Assembly: GCA_028868825.1 (NCBI GenBank)
Contig: JAGWTU010000016.1
Location: forward strand, 39,607-103,606
Origin: Burkholderiales bacterium
Lineage (GTDB): Bacteria; Pseudomonadota; Gammaproteobacteria; Burkholderiales; Burkholderiaceae_C
DNA: 64,000 bases
Direction: 5' to 3'
Positions 1 through 12,469 of the stretch are shown here, piece by piece. How positions within the stretch are numbered: the stretch's first letter is position 1; each line of letters starts with the position of its first letter. Made by a program: the position numbers and the translations under genes. The notes under the pieces are model-generated. The model was not told the DNA's origin. It saw only the letters and a program-made list of their open reading frames with translations, and did not search any database.

Positions 1-101
1 GTGGTGAGCAGCGCGACTTGCACTTCGGGGCTGCCGGTATCGGCGGGTCCGCGGGCATGGGTCTTGACGACTTCGGCCGTGGTGGCGGTGGTGAGCGGCA
101 T
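1..101 (-). CDS. rpsO: 30S ribosomal protein S15, N-terminal part (runs off the window)
   Basis: The minus strand reads from an ATG at 101-99 as MPLTTATTAEVV, then RGPADTGSPEVQVALLT, which is the conserved N-terminal helix region of ribosomal protein S15. S15 is a primary binder of the 16S rRNA central domain. About 33 codons are visible; the rest lies outside. The ATG at 101 puts the DTGSPEVQ motif at residues 21-28, as in other S15 proteins; an in-frame ATG at 113 would add four residues and has no ribosome site of its own. A GGA core sits 7 bases before the chosen ATG. This gene was recognised by translating the truncated minus strand. Identity is very likely. Confidence 0.93.
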   Translation of the reverse strand, partial: MPLTTATTAEVVKTHARGPADTGSPEVQVALLT

Positions 102-166
102 CTCTGTTTCCATCTTGTGTGGAAACCGCTGGCCCGGCGCAAGCGGGCGCTGGGCTGCAGGTTTCC
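102..166 (-). promoter_or_regulatory. rpsO leader with a strong hairpin next to the start codon
   Basis: In the rpsO transcript, GGAAACC (166-160) pairs perfectly with GGTTTCC (127-121). Inside it, GCGCTGGGC/GCCCGGCGC (155-147 with 140-132 on the plus strand) extends the stem with one G-U pair. Nine bases further on lies GGAAAC (111-106), which holds the Shine-Dalgarno core, and GTTTCC of the hairpin could pair with that copy instead. rpsO leaders in several bacterial groups are S15-binding autoregulatory structures; that this one is such an element is inference. Confidence 0.55.
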
Positions 167-243
167 GGGTTGACTTGCGAACGCCAGTGAAACCGACCGG
201 CGCCGTGCTGAATCCCATCCCCGGCTGAGGACGGAATTGCGGA

Positions 244-1392
244 TTATAGCGGCAGTGCGGCGCGCAGCCGCTCGACCCCGGCGTCCAGGCGCGCCGGGTC
301 GCGCGAGGCGTAGCACCAGCGCAGCCAGCCCTCGCCCTCGGGGCCGAAGGCGGCGCCCGGCGCCAGACCGAGGCCGCGCTCGGTGACGAGGCGCTTGGCG
401 TAGGCCAGCGAATCGGTCTCGCCGGCGACGCGGAAGAAGGCGTAGAGCCCGCCCGGCGGCGGCGCGACCTCGACGCCCGGCAACGCGCGCAGCCCGGCGA
501 CGAGGCGGTCGCGGCAGCCGCGCAGCCGCGCGACGAGTTCGGGGACGAAGGTGTCGGCCAGCGCCAGCGCCTGCAGCGCGCCGCGCTGCACGAACACCGG
601 CGCGCAGCTGCTGTTGAATTCGAGCAGCTTGCCGGCGGCGTCGAGACGCCCGCGCGGCAGCACCAGCCAGCCCAGCCGCCAGCCCGTCATCAGGAAGCTC
701 TTGCTGAAGCTGTGGACGACTACGAGACGGTCGTCGGGACTGGCGATGTCGAGGAAGCTCGGCGCGGCGGCGCCGGCGCCGAAATGGATGCGCTCGTAGA
801 CCTCGTCGGCGACGATCCAGGTGCCGGTGAGCCGGCAATGGTCGAGCAGGCGCTGCTGCTCGGCGCGCGTCAGCGTCCAGCCGGTCGGGTTGTTGGGCGC
901 ATTGACGAGCAGCATGCGCGTGCGCGGCGTGATCGCGGCGAGTAGCTCGTCGAGGTCGAGCCGCCAGACCCCGGCTTCGGCGCGCAAGGCGACGCGGCGC
1001 ACGCTGGCGCCGAGGATCGCCGGCTGCGCCGTCAGGTTCGGCCACAGCGGCACGACGGCGACGACCTCGTCGCCGGCGTCGAGCAGCAGTTGCATCGTCA
1101 CCATCAGCGCGCTCACGCCCGACGAGGTGACGGCGATGCGGTCGACGTCGATGGCGCCGTGCAGGCCGCTCGCGTAAGCGGCGATCGCGGCGCGCAGTTC
1201 GGGCAGGCCGAGGTTGTGCGTGTAGAAGGTCTCGCCTTGCAGCAGCGAGTCGGCGCCGGCCTGGCGGATCGGCAGCGGCGTGACCTCGTCGCTCTCGCCG
1301 AACCAGAAGGCGAGCACATCGTCGCGGCCGATTCCGGCATTGGCGACTTCACGGATCTTGGAACCGGCCAGGGCTTCGACGAGGGGTCGCAT
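244..1392 (-). CDS. PLP-dependent class I/II aminotransferase
   Basis: This is a 382-residue fold-type I aminotransferase of the AspC/AAT superfamily. Visible motifs are NAPNNPTG (about 164-171), ADEVYE (195-200), the Schiff-base lysine K231 within SFSKSF, and the following TGWRLGW. The exact amino-acid substrate cannot be read from the sequence. The open frame continues far upstream of the ATG at 1392, but that part is arginine-rich and is antisense to the hsp20 gene, so the start at MRPLVEAL was chosen; the family normally begins about here. It lies between rpsO and the divergent hsp20 gene and seems to be monocistronic. The aminotransferase call is firm and the substrate is open. Confidence 0.9.
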   Translation of the reverse strand: MRPLVEALAGSKIREVANAGIGRDDVLAFWFGESDEVTPLPIRQAGADSLLQGETFYTHNLGLPELRAAIAAYASGLHGAIDVDRIAVTSSGVSALMVTMQLLLDAGDEVVAVVPLWPNLTAQPAILGASVRRVALRAEAGVWRLDLDELLAAITPRTRMLLVNAPNNPTGWTLTRAEQQRLLDHCRLTGTWIVADEVYERIHFGAGAAAPSFLDIASPDDRLVVVHSFSKSFLMTGWRLGWLVLPRGRLDAAGKLLEFNSSCAPVFVQRGALQALALADTFVPELVARLRGCRDRLVAGLRALPGVEVAPPPGGLYAFFRVAGETDSLAYAKRLVTERGLGLAPGAAFGPEGEGWLRWCYASRDPARLDAGVERLRAALPL

Positions 1393-1453
1393 CGGGTCTC
1401 GCTGCGGCGCCCGGAGCCGACCTCGTCGAGGCTGATCCAGATCAAGCGCGCGA

Positions 1454-1481
1454 CTTGAAATGCGCGGCGCCGCTTCTATGT
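1454..1481 (+). promoter_or_regulatory. Sigma-32 (heat-shock) type promoter of hsp20
   Basis: CTTGAAA at 1454-1460 matches the sigma-32 -35 consensus exactly. After a 13-base spacer, TTCTATGT at 1474-1481 resembles the CCCCATNT -10 element in about half of its positions. It sits about 70 bases before the start of a small heat-shock gene, where such a promoter is expected. Confidence 0.65.
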
Positions 1482-1548
1482 TGAGTGCATGAGGGCCGTC
1501 GGTGATGCCACCGGCGGCGATTGAGAACCCGATTGTAAGGAGCCCACC

Positions 1549-1980
1549 ATGTTTCTCGTTCCCGTGACCCGCGACAACCGCCAACTCTCGCGCCTGTTCG
1601 ACGACACCTTCGAACGCTTCTTCGGCCCCGTCACGCCGACCACCGAGGACGGTCGTCGCAGCCCGGCGCTGGACCTCGCCGAATCGGACCGCGCCTACAC
1701 CGTGAAGCTGGAGATGCCCGGCGTCGCCAAGGAAGACGTCAAGGTCTCGATCGACGGTCGCGCCGTCACCGTGCAGGCGCAGAGCCAGCGCAGCGAAGAG
1801 AAGAAGGAAGGCGACCGCGTCGTCTACCGCGAGCGCTCGCAATCGAGCTATGCGCGCACCTTCACGCTGCCGCTGGAGGTCGACCAGGCCGAGGCCGGCG
1901 CCAAGCTCGAGCATGGCGTGCTGACGCTGACGCTGCCCAAGCGCGGCGCGCGCGCCGCGGCGCAGCTGACGGTCTCCTGA
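1549..1980 (+). CDS. Small heat-shock protein, Hsp20/alpha-crystallin family
   Basis: This is a 143-residue ATP-independent holdase chaperone that binds unfolding proteins and keeps them refoldable. The alpha-crystallin domain runs from about residue 40 to 138. It starts at the conserved DLAESDRAYTVKLEMPGVAKEDVKVSI region and ends with the GVLTLTLPK motif; the I-x-I-like C-terminal tail is short. AAGGAG at 1537-1542 fixes the ATG at 1549. A sigma-32-like promoter precedes it. The stop codon is 3 bases from the convergent end of tsaD, and I see no terminator between them. Confidence 0.95.
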   Translation: MFLVPVTRDNRQLSRLFDDTFERFFGPVTPTTEDGRRSPALDLAESDRAYTVKLEMPGVAKEDVKVSIDGRAVTVQAQSQRSEEKKEGDRVVYRERSQSSYARTFTLPLEVDQAEAGAKLEHGVLTLTLPKRGARAAAQLTVS

Positions 1981-1983
1981 TCG

Positions 1984-3036
1984 TCAGACCGGCTCGCTGG
2001 CCGACGACAGCTCGGCCAGCGGCCAGCGCGGCTTGACGTCGAAGGCGCCGTCGCGCTGCGCCTCGGCAATGCCCTGCCCCATGCGCAGCGCGGCGGCGAT
2101 CGCGATCATCGCGCCGTTGTCGGTGCAGAGTTCGAGCGGCGGGTAATGCACCGTCGCGCCGAGCTTCGCGGCGGCGGCGTCGAGCCGCTCGCGCAGCAGC
2201 CGGTTCGCGCCGACGCCGCCGGCGACGACGAGGCGGCGCGTGCCGCTGGCCTTCAGCGCCTTGATCGATTTCGCGACCAGCACGTCGACGATGGCGGCCT
2301 GGGTCGACGCCGCGAGGTCGGCACGCGCCTGCTCGCAGACATTCGTGCCGAGCTTGCGCACCTGCGTCATCACCGCCGTCTTCAGCCCGGCAAAGGAAAA
2401 GTCGAGATTCGGCTGGTGCAACAGCGGGCGCGGCAGCGCGTAGGCCTCGGGGTCGCCGAAGCCGGCCAGCCGCGCCAGCGCCGGTCCGCCCGGGTAGCCC
2501 AGGCCGAGCAGCTTCGCGCTCTTGTCGAAGGCCTCGCCGGCGGCGTCGTCGATCGTCTCGCCGAGCAGCCGGTAGTCGCCCACCGCGCGCACGTCCATCA
2601 ACTGCGTATGCCCGCCCGAGACGAGCAGCGCGACGAAGGGGAACTGCGGCGGATCGGCACCGAGAAAGGGCGAGAGCAAGTGGCCTTCGAGATGGTGCAC
2701 GCCGAGCGCCGGTTTGCCCAGCGCCGCGGCGAGCGCGACCGCTACGCCGGCGCCGACGAGCAGCGCACCGGCGAGTCCGGGTCCGCGCGTGTAGGCGACG
2801 AGGTCGAGCTGCGCGAGTTCGATGCCGGCTTGCGCGAGCACCTGGCGTGTCAGCGGCAGCACGCGCCGGATATGGTCGCGCGACGCGAGTTCGGGGACGA
2901 CGCCGCCATAGTCGGCGTGCATCGCGGCCTGGCTGTGCAGCGCCTCGGCGAGCAGGCGCGGCAACGCGCCGTCGCGGCTCTCGACGAGCGCCACGCCGGT
3001 CTCGTCGCAGGAGGATTCGAAGCCGAGGATGATCAC
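1984..3036 (-). CDS. tsaD: tRNA N6-threonylcarbamoyladenosine transferase TsaD
   Basis: TsaD (Gcp/YgjD) transfers the threonylcarbamoyl group to A37 of ANN-decoding tRNAs, working with TsaB, TsaE and TsaC. The 350-residue product begins [13 protein letters not shown]. It carries the metal-binding HxxxH pair (H115, H119 in HHLEGH), SGGHTQL, and the C-terminal [11 protein letters not shown] and NGAMIA motifs of the ASKHA fold. The start is a GTG at 3036: the frame is open further upstream, but homology begins exactly at IILGFE and the upstream part overlaps a small RNA candidate on the other strand. A second pathway gene, tsaE, is in the same window near 56 kb. Confidence 0.95.
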   Translation of the reverse strand: MIILGFESSCDETGVALVESRDGALPRLLAEALHSQAAMHADYGGVVPELASRDHIRRVLPLTRQVLAQAGIELAQLDLVAYTRGPGLAGALLVGAGVAVALAAALGKPALGVHHLEGHLLSPFLGADPPQFPFVALLVSGGHTQLMDVRAVGDYRLLGETIDDAAGEAFDKSAKLLGLGYPGGPALARLAGFGDPEAYALPRPLLHQPNLDFSFAGLKTAVMTQVRKLGTNVCEQARADLAASTQAAIVDVLVAKSIKALKASGTRRLVVAGGVGANRLLRERLDAAAAKLGATVHYPPLELCTDNGAMIAIAAALRMGQGIAEAQRDGAFDVKPRWPLAELSSASEPV

Positions 3037-3084
3037 GGGCGGCCAGTGTATGCGCGGCCGGGCATGGCGCTTGCGTAATGGTTC

Positions 3085-3171
3085 GCGACACCTCGTGTGT
3101 CCGTCTGTCTCCTCAGCGGGTGCAAACCCCGATGTGACCTCTCCGTTTCGCGATGGAGAGGTCTCTTTTTT
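3085..3171 (+). ncRNA. Candidate small RNA ending in an intrinsic terminator
   Basis: The gap between divergent tsaD and the binding-protein gene holds a textbook terminator on the plus strand but no protein gene on that strand feeding it; the nearest upstream plus-strand gene is hsp20, more than 1 kb away and behind antisense tsaD. The simplest reading is a short independent transcript. It contains a small GGGT/ACCC hairpin and an unpaired CTCCTC stretch (about 3109-3114) that could pair with ribosome binding sites. No clear promoter was found, so the 5' end is a guess. The core resembles that of the candidate at 58.8 kb. Confidence 0.42.
3136..3171 (+). terminator. Rho-independent terminator
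   Basis: GACCTCTCC (3136-3144) and GGAGAGGTC (3155-3163) form a perfect 9-bp stem around a 10-base loop. After TC comes a run of six T (3166-3171). It works only on the plus strand. Confidence 0.85.
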
Positions 3172-3260
3172 GGTGCATCCGCCTGGTGCCGGTGCGGCCG
3201 TGCGCCGCGCAGGGGCAGACAATCGGGGTCCGATCCACTGGATAACCGGGAGCCTCAGGC

Positions 3261-4154
3261 ATGAATCAACGATTGCGCAAACTGCTCGCGCTGGCGATCT
3301 GCATCGCCGCCACCCCGCTGGCCGCACAGGCCGCATCGACGCTCGACAAGGCCAAGGCCAGCGGCGTCATCACCCTCGCCTACCGCGAGTCGTCGATCCC
3401 CTTCTCCTACCTCGACGACAAGGCCAAGCCGGTCGGCTTCGGCGTCGACATCTGCGACCGCGTCGTCGACGAGGTGCGCCGTGTCACCGGCCGCGCCGAC
3501 CTCAAGGTCGAGCGCCAGGCGGTGACCTCGGCGAACCGCATTCCGCTGCTCGTCAACGGCACGATAGACCTCGAATGCGGCTCGACGACCAACAACAGCG
3601 AACGCGCCAAGCAGGTCGCCTTCGCGATCAACTACTTCTACACCGGCACCCGTTTCCTCGTGCGCAGCGATTCGGGCATCAAGGGCCTGGCCGACCTCGC
3701 GCACAAGACCGTCGTCAGCACGACCGGGACGACGAACTACAAGATCGTGCGCAGCCTGATCGCCGAGCGGAATCTGCCGATCGAGCTCATCGGTGCCAAG
3801 GACCATGACGAATCGGCGCTGCTGGTGGAAAGCGGACGCGCAGCGGCCTTCGCGATGGACGACATCCTGCTCTACGGCCTGCGCGCCTCGGCGCGCAACC
3901 CGGCGTCGCTGGCCGTCGTCGGCGATGCGATCCAGGTCGAGCCCTACGCGATCATGGTGCGCCGGGACGACCCGGCGTTCAAGCAGCTCGTCGACGGCGT
4001 GCTCGCCGGCATGATGAAGAGCGGCGAATTCGAGCGCCTGTACCAGAAGTGGTTCATGTCGCCGATCCCGCCGCGCGGCATCAACCTGAACGCGCCGATG
4101 AGCAAGGAGCTCAGCGACAATCTGAAGGCGCTGTCGGACCGGCCGGCGACCTGA
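3261..4154 (+). CDS. Amino-acid ABC transporter substrate-binding protein (glutamate/aspartate type)
   Basis: A 297-residue periplasmic binding protein of the SBP_bac_3 family, closest in layout to GltI-type glutamate/aspartate binders. The signal peptide occupies residues 1-24 (positive MNQRLRK, hydrophobic core, AAQA cleavage site). The mature part starts with [20 protein letters not shown], followed by [14 protein letters not shown] and [11 protein letters not shown] motifs typical of this group. No permease or ATPase gene is adjacent: tsaD lies upstream on the other strand and fdx is convergent 4 bases after the stop. It is therefore an orphan receptor that must use a transporter encoded elsewhere. 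Ligand assignment is by family resemblance only. Confidence 0.88.
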   Translation: MNQRLRKLLALAICIAATPLAAQAASTLDKAKASGVITLAYRESSIPFSYLDDKAKPVGFGVDICDRVVDEVRRVTGRADLKVERQAVTSANRIPLLVNGTIDLECGSTTNNSERAKQVAFAINYFYTGTRFLVRSDSGIKGLADLAHKTVVSTTGTTNYKIVRSLIAERNLPIELIGAKDHDESALLVESGRAAAFAMDDILLYGLRASARNPASLAVVGDAIQVEPYAIMVRRDDPAFKQLVDGVLAGMMKSGEFERLYQKWFMSPIPPRGINLNAPMSKELSDNLKALSDRPAT

Positions 4155-4158
4155 CCCT

Positions 4159-4497
4159 TCAGTGGTTTTCCTTGGCGTGATTGATCGAGTACTTCGGTAT
4201 CTCGATCGTCACGTCCTGGTTCGACAGGATCGCCTGGCACGACAGGCGCGAGACCGGCGTCAGGCCCCAGGCGCGGTCGAGCAGGTCCTCCTCGGACTCG
4301 TCGATCTCGCCCAGTGAGGCAAAGCCCTCCTGCACGATCACATGGCAGGTCGTGCAGGCGCAGCTCATCTCGCAGGCATGTTCGATCGCGATGCCGTTTT
4401 CGAGCAGCGCCTCGCAGATCGAGGTGCCCGCGCTCGCTTCGATCGTGTCGCCCTGGGGGCAGTACTCGGCATTGGGCAGGATGCGGATCAGCGGCAT
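4159..4497 (-). CDS. fdx: ISC-type [2Fe-2S] ferredoxin
   Basis: An adrenodoxin-like [2Fe-2S] ferredoxin of 112 residues that supplies electrons for Fe-S cluster assembly. The cluster cysteines are visible in HACEMSCACTTCHV and in the later RLSCQA. The ATG at 4497 lies one base after the hscA stop codon, so the two are surely cotranscribed; an in-frame ATG further upstream would overlap hscA and has no homology. It is the last gene of the isc operon here: there is no iscX downstream, and the next gene converges from the other strand. Confidence 0.95.
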   Translation of the reverse strand: MPLIRILPNAEYCPQGDTIEASAGTSICEALLENGIAIEHACEMSCACTTCHVIVQEGFASLGEIDESEEDLLDRAWGLTPVSRLSCQAILSNQDVTIEIPKYSINHAKENH

Positions 4498-4498
4498 A

Positions 4499-6370
<1,872 letters not shown>

Positions 6371-6378
6371 GGTGGTTT

Positions 6379-6903
6379 CTAGCGATCGGCGTCGAGCGCG
6401 TCGAGGCGGCGCTCGATGTCGTGGCGGAAGCGGGCCAGGAACATCAGCGAGCGCACCTGGGCCGCCGCGGCGACGGTGTCGCCGCGGCGGTCGAGCAGTT
6501 CGGTGAGCTGGTCGAACATGGCCCGCTCGTCGGCGGCCACCGCCGCGTCCAGGCGCTCGACGGCGGCGAGGTCGCGCGCCTCGTCGAGCGCCTCGCGCCA
6601 TTGCATCTGCTGCATCAGGAACGCCGTCGGCATCGCCGTGTTGCGCTCGGCGTCGATGGGCACGCCGCGCAGCTCGCACAGATAGGCGGCGCGCGAGAGC
6701 GGATCCTTCAGCCGCTGATAGGCCTGGTTCACGCGCACGGCCCATTGCATCGCCAGCCGCTGCGCGGCGTCGCCCTCGGCGGCGAAGCGATCGGGGTGGA
6801 CGCGCGATTGCAGGTCGCGGCGGCGGGCATCGAGGTCCTCGCGCACCAGCGCCTGCGTGGGCGCGAGGCCGAACAGGGTGAAATCGTCGTCGCTAATCTT
6901 CAC
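6379..6903 (-). CDS. hscB: Fe-S protein assembly co-chaperone HscB
   Basis: HscB is a J-domain protein that delivers IscU to HscA and stimulates its ATPase. The 174-residue product has an N-terminal J-like domain with the HPD motif at residues 36-38 (SRVHPDRF). The three-helix C-terminal domain that binds IscU starts at about residue 90 with the [14 protein letters not shown] segment characteristic of HscB. It lies between iscA (90 bases upstream) and hscA. The family length is normally 165-180 residues, which fits. Confidence 0.96.
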   Translation of the reverse strand: MKISDDDFTLFGLAPTQALVREDLDARRRDLQSRVHPDRFAAEGDAAQRLAMQWAVRVNQAYQRLKDPLSRAAYLCELRGVPIDAERNTAMPTAFLMQQMQWREALDEARDLAAVERLDAAVAADERAMFDQLTELLDRRGDTVAAAAQVRSLMFLARFRHDIERRLDALDADR

Positions 6904-6993
6904 GGCACTTCAGGGCACGGCTATACGGGGTCGATGGAGCGATCTCAAAGGGCGGCGCGCGGCCGCTGCGGCGCGCGCCGATCGGCACCGGCC

Positions 6994-7317
6994 TCAGACG
7001 CGGAACGATTCTCCGCATCCGCAACGATCCTTCTCGCGCGGATTGTGGAACTTGAATCCCTCGTTCAGGCCTTCGCGGACGAAATCGAGCTCGGTGCCGT
7101 CGATGTAGGGCAGGCTTTTCGGATCGACCAGCACCTTGACGCCATGGTCCTCGAAGACGATGTCCTCGGGCGCCACCTCGTCGGCGTATTCGAGCTTGTA
7201 GGCCAGGCCCGAGCAGCCCGTCGTCTTCACGCCCAGGCGCACGCCGACACCCTTGCCGCGACGGCCAAGGTAGCGCGTGACATGCCGCGCAGCGGCTTCG
7301 GTGAGGGTGACCGCCAT
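6994..7317 (-). CDS. iscA: A-type iron-sulfur carrier IscA
   Basis: A 107-residue A-type carrier thought to receive clusters or iron from the IscU machinery and pass them to apo-proteins, mainly [4Fe-4S] targets. The three ligand cysteines are all present: C35 (TTGCSG) and the C-terminal pair C99/C101 (CGCGESF). The ATG at 7317 was chosen from the start of homology ([13 protein letters not shown]); the longer open frame would overlap iscU. It is 8 bases downstream of the iscU stop codon. Confidence 0.96.
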   Translation of the reverse strand: MAVTLTEAAARHVTRYLGRRGKGVGVRLGVKTTGCSGLAYKLEYADEVAPEDIVFEDHGVKVLVDPKSLPYIDGTELDFVREGLNEGFKFHNPREKDRCGCGESFRV

Positions 7318-7325
7318 GACGCCGC

Positions 7326-7727
7326 TTACTGCGTCTCGACGGCGCTGCAGTGCTTGGCCTTGTAGTCCTGGACCGCGGCCTTGATCGCGTCCTCGGCAAG
7401 GATCGAGCAATGGATCTTCACCGGCGGCAGCGCCAGTTCCTCGGCGATCGCGGTGTTCTTGATCGTTGCCGCCTCGTCGAGCGTCTTGCCCTTGACCCAT
7501 TCGGTGACGAGCGAGCTCGACGCGATCGCCGAGCCGCAGCCGTAGGTCTTGAAGCGCGCATCCTCGATCAGCCCGGTCTCGGGGTTGACCTTGATCTGCA
7601 GCTTCATGACGTCGCCGCAGGCCGGCGCGCCGACCATGCCGGTGCCGACCGATTCGTCACCCTTGTCGAAGGAACCGACGTTGCGGGGGTGCTCGTAGTG
7701 ATCGATGACTTTTTCGCTGTAGGCCAT
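7326..7727 (-). CDS. iscU: Fe-S cluster scaffold protein IscU
   Basis: The scaffold on which the [2Fe-2S] cluster is built from IscS-derived sulfur. In the 133-residue product the ligands C37 (with D39), C64 and C107, and H106, are all present. LPPVKIHC at 100-107 contains the LPPVK peptide bound by HscA. The start [18 protein letters not shown] is the conserved N-terminus. iscU is separated from iscS by 107 bases holding a GC-rich hairpin, the widest gap in the operon. Confidence 0.98.
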   Translation of the reverse strand: MAYSEKVIDHYEHPRNVGSFDKGDESVGTGMVGAPACGDVMKLQIKVNPETGLIEDARFKTYGCGSAIASSSLVTEWVKGKTLDEAATIKNTAIAEELALPPVKIHCSILAEDAIKAAVQDYKAKHCSAVETQ

Positions 7728-7772
7728 TTCGTACTCCTGTAAATGTTCGGCTCCCGCACCCGCACGGACCCG

Positions 7773-7788
7773 GGGGCCGAGCAGCCCC
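7773..7788 (-). repeat. GC-rich hairpin between iscS and iscU
   Basis: In the transcript, GGGGC and GCCCC pair around a 6-base loop, with further C/G pairs outside. There is no T-run, so it is not a complete terminator. It may mark mRNA processing or partial termination between iscS and iscU. This is a structural observation only. Confidence 0.35.
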
Positions 7789-7834
7789 AGGGTACGCCCA
7801 ATGCCGTTTCGACGCCGCGCGGACGCTCAAACGG

Positions 7835-9049
7835 TCAGTGCGCGCTCCACTGGATCGAGCCGATGTCGACGCCGTCCTGGAACATTTCCCACAACGGCGA
7901 GAGCTCGCGCAGCTTGGCCACCCGATCCTGCAGGGTGGCGACCGCGTAGTCGATCTCTTCCTCGGTCGTATAGCGGCCGATCGTCATGCGCAGGCTCGAA
8001 TGCGCCAGCTCGTCGCTGCGGCCGAGGGCGCGCAGCACATAGCTGGGTTCGAGGCTGGCACTGGTGCAGGCCGAGCCCGACGACAGCGCCAGGCCCTTGA
8101 CACCCATGATCAGCGATTCGCCTTCGACGAAGTTGAAGCTCGCGTTGAGATTGTGCGGGACGCGGCGTTCGAGGTCGCCGTTGATGAAGACCTGATCGAT
8201 GCTCGAGAGGCCCTTGAGCAGGCGCTGGTGCAGCATGCGCACGCGGTCGATCTCGTGCGCCATCTCCTGGCGCGCGATCTCGAACGCCAGGCCCATGCCC
8301 ACGCATTGATGCGTCGGCAACGTGCCGCTGCGCATGCCGCGCTCGTGGCCGCCGCCGTGCATCTGGGCCTCCAGGCGCACGCGGGGCTTGCGCCGCACAT
8401 AGAGCGCGCCGATGCCCTTCGGACCATAGGTCTTGTGCGAGGCGAGGCTCATCAGGTCGACCGGCAGCGTCGCCATGTCGATGGCGACCTTGCCGGTGGC
8501 CTGCGCCGCATCGACGTGGAAGACGATGCCGCGCTCGCGGCAGATCGCGCCGAGCGCCGGGATGTCCTGGATCACGCCGATCTCGTTGTTGACGAGCATC
8601 ACCGAGGCCAGGATGGTGTCCTTGCGCAGCGCGTCGCGGAAGCGGTCGAGATCGATCAGCCCGTTGCTCTGGACATCGAGGTACGTGACCTCGAAACCCT
8701 GGCGCTCGAGCTCGCGCATCGGGTCGAGCACGGCCTTGTGCTCGGTCTTCACCGTGATGAGATGCTTGCCGCGGGAGGCGTAGAAATGCGCCGCGCCCTT
8801 GATCGCGAGGTTGTCGCTCTCGGTGGCGCCGCTGGTCCAGATGACTTCGCGCGGGTCGGCGTTGATGAGGCCGGCGACCTGTTCGCGCGCTTTCTCGATC
8901 GCCGCCTCGGCCTCCCACCCCCAGGCATGGCTGCGCGATGCGGCGTTGCCGAAATGCTCGCGCAGCCACGGCACCATCGCGTCGACGACCCGCGGGTCGC
9001 AGGGCGTGGTGGCACCGTAGTCGAGGTAGATGGGCAGGTGAGGCGTCAT
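7835..9049 (-). CDS. iscS: Cysteine desulfurase IscS
   Basis: A PLP enzyme that removes sulfur from cysteine and hands the persulfide to IscU, and to tRNA thiolation and other acceptors. At 404 residues it has the length of the housekeeping group I enzyme. The PLP lysine is K206 ([12 protein letters not shown]) and the persulfide cysteine is C328 in the mobile loop [14 protein letters not shown]. The ATG at 9049 starts [16 protein letters not shown], the standard N-terminus; a longer frame reaching into iscR was rejected. It is the second gene of the operon, 46 bases after iscR. Confidence 0.98.
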   Translation of the reverse strand: MTPHLPIYLDYGATTPCDPRVVDAMVPWLREHFGNAASRSHAWGWEAEAAIEKAREQVAGLINADPREVIWTSGATESDNLAIKGAAHFYASRGKHLITVKTEHKAVLDPMRELERQGFEVTYLDVQSNGLIDLDRFRDALRKDTILASVMLVNNEIGVIQDIPALGAICRERGIVFHVDAAQATGKVAIDMATLPVDLMSLASHKTYGPKGIGALYVRRKPRVRLEAQMHGGGHERGMRSGTLPTHQCVGMGLAFEIARQEMAHEIDRVRMLHQRLLKGLSSIDQVFINGDLERRVPHNLNASFNFVEGESLIMGVKGLALSSGSACTSASLEPSYVLRALGRSDELAHSSLRMTIGRYTTEEEIDYAVATLQDRVAKLRELSPLWEMFQDGVDIGSIQWSAH

Positions 9050-9095
9050 GGACAGGAATTGGATGGCAGTCAGTCTAAGGAGTACGAAGCAGCCT

Positions 9096-9629
9096 CTACT
9101 TGGAATACGCGTTGCCGAGCGCGAATACCGAGTTGGGGGCCGTGACCTTGATCGGCTTGACCGCGGGAGCCGATGAGATCGCGCGCTTGACCGGACCGGC
9201 ATCGACCGCGACGCCCTTGGCCAGTTGCTCGTCGACGAGCTTCTTCAGCGACACCGAATCGAGGTACTCGATCATCTTGTTGTTCAGGTTCGCCCACAGC
9301 TCGTGGGTCATGCAGCGGCCCGAGTCGTCACCGAGGCAGTTTTCCTTGCCCGAGCAGTTCGTCGCGTCGATCGGCTCGTCGACGGCGACGATGATGTCGG
9401 CCACCGTGATGTCGTCGGCGGCGCGGCCCAGCGTGTAACCGCCGCCCGGCCCGCGCGTGCTCTCGACGAGCTCGTGCCGGCGCAACTTGCCGAACAGCTG
9501 CTCCAGATAGGACAGGGAAATCTGCTGCCGTTGGCTGATCGCCGCCAGCGCCACCGGACCGGAGTTGGAGCGCAAGGCGAGATCGATCATCGCGGTGACG
9601 GCAAAGCGGCCTTTGGTCGTGAGTCTCAT
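9096..9629 (-). CDS. iscR: Fe-S-sensing transcriptional regulator IscR
   Basis: An Rrf2-family winged-helix regulator. Holding a [2Fe-2S] cluster it represses its own operon, so it measures cluster supply. The 177-residue product has the DNA-binding domain at about 1-65 (start [19 protein letters not shown], wing RGPGGGY). Cluster ligands are C92, C98, C106 and probably H109. In the Escherichia coli protein the third cysteine follows the second by 6 positions; here the distance is 8. The C-terminal tail is longer than usual and low in complexity. It is the first gene of the isc operon and has a type-1 IscR-like operator upstream. Confidence 0.96.
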   Translation of the reverse strand: MRLTTKGRFAVTAMIDLALRSNSGPVALAAISQRQQISLSYLEQLFGKLRRHELVESTRGPGGGYTLGRAADDITVADIIVAVDEPIDATNCSGKENCLGDDSGRCMTHELWANLNNKMIEYLDSVSLKKLVDEQLAKGVAVDAGPVKRAISSAPAVKPIKVTAPNSVFALGNAYSK

Positions 9630-9737
9630 GAATTTCTCCTAGCGCACCATGCGCAGGCCACTACGATAATGTCAACGATTGAAAAGTTCTCGTTAAGTTA
9701 TGTGTAAAGACCTGAGAAGAAACCCTGAATCCGGGGA

Positions 9738-9763
9738 GAGATTGACTAATTTACTCAAGTATA
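9738..9763 (-). promoter_or_regulatory. IscR type-1 operator overlapping a -10 element
   Basis: On the minus strand a 25-base site (9762-9738) reads ATACTTGAGTAAAT, then TAGTCAATCTC. This agrees with the type-1 IscR consensus (ATASYYGACTRWWWYAGTCRRSTAT) at about 20 of 25 positions; the misses are one in the first half and four at the distal end. TATACT (9763-9758) at its upstream edge is a good -10 hexamer. The site is about 110 bases before iscR, so a long leader or a second promoter nearer the gene is possible. Confidence 0.7.
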
Positions 9764-9803
9764 GCCGATCCTCCGGACGGCGTACCAGGATGCCAAAGTA
9801 GGG

Positions 9804-10354
9804 TTACCGGGCGCCGCGCGCCGACAACTCGGCACGCAACGACAGTACCAGACCATCGCTGGCCGCCTCGAGCAGGTCGAGGACGCGCTCGAAACCGGCT
9901 TCGCCGCCGTAGTAGGGGTCGGGCACCTCGAGCGTGTCGGTGCGCGGACGGGCATGGCTGAGCATCAACTCGATGCGCGCCGGTGCACCCACCGGCGAGC
10001 GCTTGCGCAGCCAGGCCAGGTTGTCGTCGTCCATCGCGAGCAGGCGCTGGAAGGTGGAGAAATCGGCAGCATCGACGGCGCGCGCGCGCTGCGCGGCGAT
10101 GTCGTAGCCGCGGCGCGCGGCGACGCGGATCGCCCGCGGGTCGGGCGGCTCGCCCGCGTGATGGTCGATGGTGCCCGCCGAATCGACGGCGATGCGGCCG
10201 GCGAGCCCGGCGGCGCGCAGCTTGGCGCGCAACACCCCCTCGGCCATCGGCGAGCGGCAGATATTGCCCATGCAAACCATCAGCACCCGCAACTCGGGCG
10301 GCGGCTCGACCGCCCTGGGCTCGATGCCGAGCCAGCGCTTCCAGGGCGGTGCCA

Positions 10355-10355
<1 letters not shown>
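9804..10355 (-). CDS. Low-molecular-weight protein tyrosine phosphatase
   Basis: A cytosolic LMW-PTP-fold phosphatase of 183 residues. The P-loop nucleophile motif CX5R is at C28-R34 (VCMGNICRS), and the general-acid loop is DPYYGG near residue 143. Bacterial members remove phosphate from tyrosine kinases of exopolysaccharide systems or from arginine residues; no such kinase is encoded here, so the substrate is unknown. About 20 residues precede the usual family start. The ATG overlaps the uvrB stop codon by one base (TGATG), implying translational coupling. The iscR promoter region follows. Confidence 0.93.

Positions 10356-12469
<2,114 letters not shown>

Noticed and set aside
244..1914. 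556-codon frame for the first aminotransferase
   Set aside because: The extra N-terminal 174 codons are antisense to hsp20 and resemble no protein; the family start fits the ATG at 1392.
7728..7834. Possible small gene between iscS and iscU
   Set aside because: The gap has no start codon with a ribosome site on the minus strand; only a hairpin is evident.
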